A stretch of 9,435 bases of DNA from Actinomycetales bacterium. Its GTDB lineage: Bacteria > Actinomycetota > Actinomycetes > Actinomycetales > BWSM-131. Below are positions 7,242 through 9,435 of this stretch, piece after piece. Below the pieces are notes generated by a model. It saw only the letters and a program-made list of their open reading frames with translations, was not told the origin of the DNA and searched no databases. The translations under genes and the position numbers were made by a program. Position 1 is the stretch's first letter; every line of letters begins with the position of its first letter. The stretch lies in the NCBI GenBank assembly GCA_030149025.1, contig JASBSH010000027.1, positions 1 to 9,435 on the forward strand, given 5' to 3'.

Positions 7242-8978
7242 GTGCCGACCCGGCCGGTGATCCCGCGGCCACGTGTCGACGTCGCAGCACGTCCGGACGC
7301 GCGTCGCACGCTCGTGCGCCGTGCCAAGGAGGGGCGCCGGCGGGCAGCCGTGTACTGGCGGGTGGCCAGACGGACGGCGCGCCGCTGGGGCGCACGAGTC
7401 GTCTCCGCCTGGCGCCGGTCGATCCAGCTGCGCGTGGTGGCGATCACCATGGCGTTCGGGCTCATCGCCGTCACGGCGGTCGCGGTCTTCCTCGCCGAGG
7501 AGATCAGCCAGCGGCTGTTCGAGTCCCGGCAGCGGCAGGCCGAGCTGGAGGCGGCACAAGGCCTCGACGACTTCAGGGCACAGCTGAAGGGCCTGCCCGC
7601 GAACACCCCCGCCGAGGTGCAGCGGTTCCTCAACGACGCCGTCCCGAGCCTGGAGGAGACCGGCGCAGGGTCGGCCCGGTCGGTCGTGCTGCTGCGCAGC
7701 CCGAACAACGACAGCGACGTCGCCGTCTTCGAGCTGGCCGGGGTCGCCAAGGAGCTCGTGCCGGCCGGCCTGCGGCGGCAGGTGCAGGTCTCGACCGGTC
7801 AGTACTACCAGTCGATCGCCATGCCCAGCGGCAACCGGCAGGTGCCGGGCCTGGTCATCGGGCAGCAGGTCGCGATCCCGCTCGCCGGACCCTACGAGCT
7901 CTACTTCGTGTTCAGCCTGCAGCGCGAGCAGGAGACCCTCGACTCCGTCCAACGCGTCCTCGCGCTCGGCGGCGCTGCGCTCGTCGTGCTCGTCGGCGGT
8001 GTGGCCTACGTGGTGACCAGGCTGGTGGTGGCGCCGGTGCGCCAGGCCGCGCAGGTCGCCGTCCGGTTGGCCGACGGGGACCTCCACGAGCGGATGGAGG
8101 TCCACGGTGAGGACGAGCTGGCGCGCCTCGCCCGTTCGTTCAACGACATGGCTGGCAGCCTGCAGCACCAGATCGAGCGGATGGAGGAGCTGTCGCGCCT
8201 GCAGCGGCGGTTCGTCTCCGACGTCTCGCACGAGCTGCGCACCCCCCTGACGACGATCCGGATGGCCGCCGAGGTCCTCTACGAGGCGCGGCAGTCCTTC
8301 GACCCGTCGATCTCCCGCTCCGCGGAGCTGATGTCGACCCAGGTGGACCGGTTCGAGGCGCTGCTTTCCGACCTGCTGGAGATCAGCCGGTTCGACGCCG
8401 GTGCGGCGGCGCTGGAGTCCGCGCCCGCCGACATGCGGGACATCGTGGAGCGGATCGTCGACTTCGCCCTTCCGCTCGCCGAGGCCCGCGGCAGCCGCGT
8501 TCGCACGTACTTCCCCGACACCTCCTGCTCCGCCGAGATGGACACGCGGCGGGTCGAGCGGATCCTGCGCAACCTCGTCGTCAACGCGGTGGAGCACGGG
8601 GAGGGCAAGCCGATCGACGTCCGGCTCGCGTGCGACGCGGACGCGGTCGCCGTCGTGGTCCGCGACCATGGGGTCGGGCTGCGGCCGCAGGACGCCGAGC
8701 GGGTCTTCGACCGGTTCTGGCGGGCCGACCCCGCGCGGGCCCGGACGACCGGAGGCACCGGTCTCGGCCTCGCCATCTCCATGGAGGACGCCCGTCTGCA
8801 CGGCGGCACCCTGGAGGTCTGGGGGCATCCCGGGGACGGCGCCAGCTTCCGCCTGACGTTGCCCCGGCGGGCGGGCGGCGTCGTGACCCGGTCCCCGCTG
8901 CCGCTGATGCCGGACGACCGGAAAGTCGTTCGCGGGACGGTGGCCCTGCGTGAGGGGGCGCGCGATGCGGCGTCCTAG
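7242..8978 (+). CDS. mtrB: Sensor histidine kinase MtrB
   Basis: A 578-residue membrane sensor kinase that phosphorylates MtrA. The cytosolic N-terminus of about 60 residues is very rich in arginine (RRTLVRRAKEGRRRAAVYWR). Membrane helix 1 is about 65-85, the extracytoplasmic sensor 86-238, membrane helix 2 about 239-260, and HAMP follows to about 303. The dimerisation/phosphoacceptor motif is FVSDVSHELRTPLTTIR with His330. The ATPase domain has the N box NLVVNAVEHG (444-453), G1 DHGVGL (475-480), the F box RVFDRFWRADPAR and G2 GTGLGL (505-510); all are intact. GTG 7242 is chosen because it begins one base after the mtrA stop, with AAGG and AGG sequences 10-19 bases upstream. The GTG at 7212 would overlap mtrA by 29 bases and add ten residues. 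The gene overlaps lpqB by 14 bp, indicating coupled translation. Confidence 0.95.
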   Translation: MPTRPVIPRPRVDVAARPDARRTLVRRAKEGRRRAAVYWRVARRTARRWGARVVSAWRRSIQLRVVAITMAFGLIAVTAVAVFLAEEISQRLFESRQRQAELEAAQGLDDFRAQLKGLPANTPAEVQRFLNDAVPSLEETGAGSARSVVLLRSPNNDSDVAVFELAGVAKELVPAGLRRQVQVSTGQYYQSIAMPSGNRQVPGLVIGQQVAIPLAGPYELYFVFSLQREQETLDSVQRVLALGGAALVVLVGGVAYVVTRLVVAPVRQAAQVAVRLADGDLHERMEVHGEDELARLARSFNDMAGSLQHQIERMEELSRLQRRFVSDVSHELRTPLTTIRMAAEVLYEARQSFDPSISRSAELMSTQVDRFEALLSDLLEISRFDAGAAALESAPADMRDIVERIVDFALPLAEARGSRVRTYFPDTSCSAEMDTRRVERILRNLVVNAVEHGEGKPIDVRLACDADAVAVVVRDHGVGLRPQDAERVFDRFWRADPARARTTGGTGLGLAISMEDARLHGGTLEVWGHPGDGASFRLTLPRRAGGVVTRSPLPLMPDDRKVVRGTVALREGARDAAS

Positions 8979-9435
8979 AGCCGGGCTGCTGGTTGCGTTC
9001 GTCGCCGGCGCACTCGTCCTCGACGGCTGCGCGAGCATCCCGATGTCCGGGCCGGTCATGCAGGGCAGGAACGGGGACGACGACCCGGCCGACGTGCGGG
9101 TCATCGCGCGTGAGCCGGCCCGCGGGATGTCACCGCAGGAGATCGTTCGAGGCTTCCTGCTCGCGGCCGGCAACGCGGAGAGCGACTACGCCACCACCCG
9201 CACCTACCTGACCAAGGGCGCCGGTACCCGGTGGCGGCCGGACTCCGGCACCGTCGTCTACAGCAGGGAGAACCCCGAGGTGGACGTCGTCGCCGACGGC
9301 CGGGCAGTGCCGTCCGATGCGGCGGTGTCCCCGGACGTGCGGCAGGTGCAGGCCGCCGTGTCGGCCTCCGTCGTGGCAACCATCGACGCCCAGGGCCGCT
9401 ACACCGTCGCCGACCCGGGCGCGAAGACGGACACG
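8965..9435 (+). CDS. lpqB: Lipoprotein LpqB (5' part)
   Basis: The first 157 residues of LpqB, a cell-surface lipoprotein that interacts with the MtrB sensor domain and modulates MtrA phosphorylation. The start MRRPRAGLLVAFVAGALVLD and then GC form a signal peptide with a lipobox ending at Cys22; the Asp at -2 is unusual but the -3 Leu and -1 Gly fit. The mature end CASIPMSGPV is typical of the family. The block PQEIVRGFLLAAGNAESDYATTRTYLT is the characteristic N-terminal region before the GerMN-like domain, whose early part (GRAVPSD... to AQGRYTVADPG) is also present. The beta-propeller half lies outside the window. GAGGGGG at 8952-8958 precedes the ATG with a 6-base gap, and the gene overlaps mtrB by 14 bp in another frame. 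No stop codon occurs before the window end. Confidence 0.93.
   Translation, partial: MRRPRAGLLVAFVAGALVLDGCASIPMSGPVMQGRNGDDDPADVRVIAREPARGMSPQEIVRGFLLAAGNAESDYATTRTYLTKGAGTRWRPDSGTVVYSRENPEVDVVADGRAVPSDAAVSPDVRQVQAAVSASVVATIDAQGRYTVADPGAKTDT

Noticed and set aside
6467..7750. 427-codon minus-strand open frame across mtrA and the start of mtrB
   Set aside because: Shadow of mtrA; residue mix is low-complexity and no family is recognisable.
7134..9173. 679-codon minus-strand open frame across mtrB
   Set aside because: Same shadow effect; the plus-strand MtrB has every kinase motif.

Overview
The window comes from a very GC-rich actinobacterium, most likely of the Pseudonocardiales. The evidence is strong G/C bias at codon third positions, an ahcY of the long actinobacterial type, and the signature order mtrA-mtrB-lpqB. 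The assignment is from gene content and codon use only.

Layout: (1) 1-208 holds the last 68 codons of a SIS-type phosphosugar isomerase-like protein. (2) 305-1234 encodes a cation diffusion facilitator of the ZnT9-like type. (3) 1378-2063 is a compact vapB-vapC toxin-antitoxin pair with a four-base overlap and a probable leaderless promoter flanked by repeated operator-like motifs. (4) 2064-2215 is intergenic but has a coding-like open frame on the minus strand. (5) 2216-3646 is ahcY (S-adenosylhomocysteine hydrolase). (6) 3659-4274 is an unrecognised gene that reads as one protein only if a one-base frameshift near 3779 is corrected. (7) 4275-4552 is a non-coding stretch with an 11-bp dyad, a near-perfect 28-bp direct repeat pair and smaller related motifs, leading into (8) 4553-5341, a MerR-family regulator. 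(9) 5325-6485 on the minus strand is a polytopic membrane protein with a proline-rich N-terminus; it converges on the MerR gene and overlaps it by 17 bp. (10) 6563-9435 is the start of the mtrA-mtrB-lpqB operon; lpqB runs off the window.

How they work together: MtrA and MtrB form the two-component system that couples cell-envelope growth and division in actinobacteria, and LpqB is the lipoprotein partner of MtrB. AhcY removes S-adenosylhomocysteine made by methyltransferases. The CDF transporter exports divalent metal. The vapBC pair and the MerR region look like accessory insertions into an otherwise conserved chromosomal neighbourhood; no tmk gene is seen between ahcY and mtrA, where mycobacteria have one. 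No mobile element, CRISPR array, tRNA or rRNA was recognised. The least explained parts are the repeat-rich leader of the MerR gene, the frameshifted gene after ahcY, and the antisense coding-like segment before ahcY.
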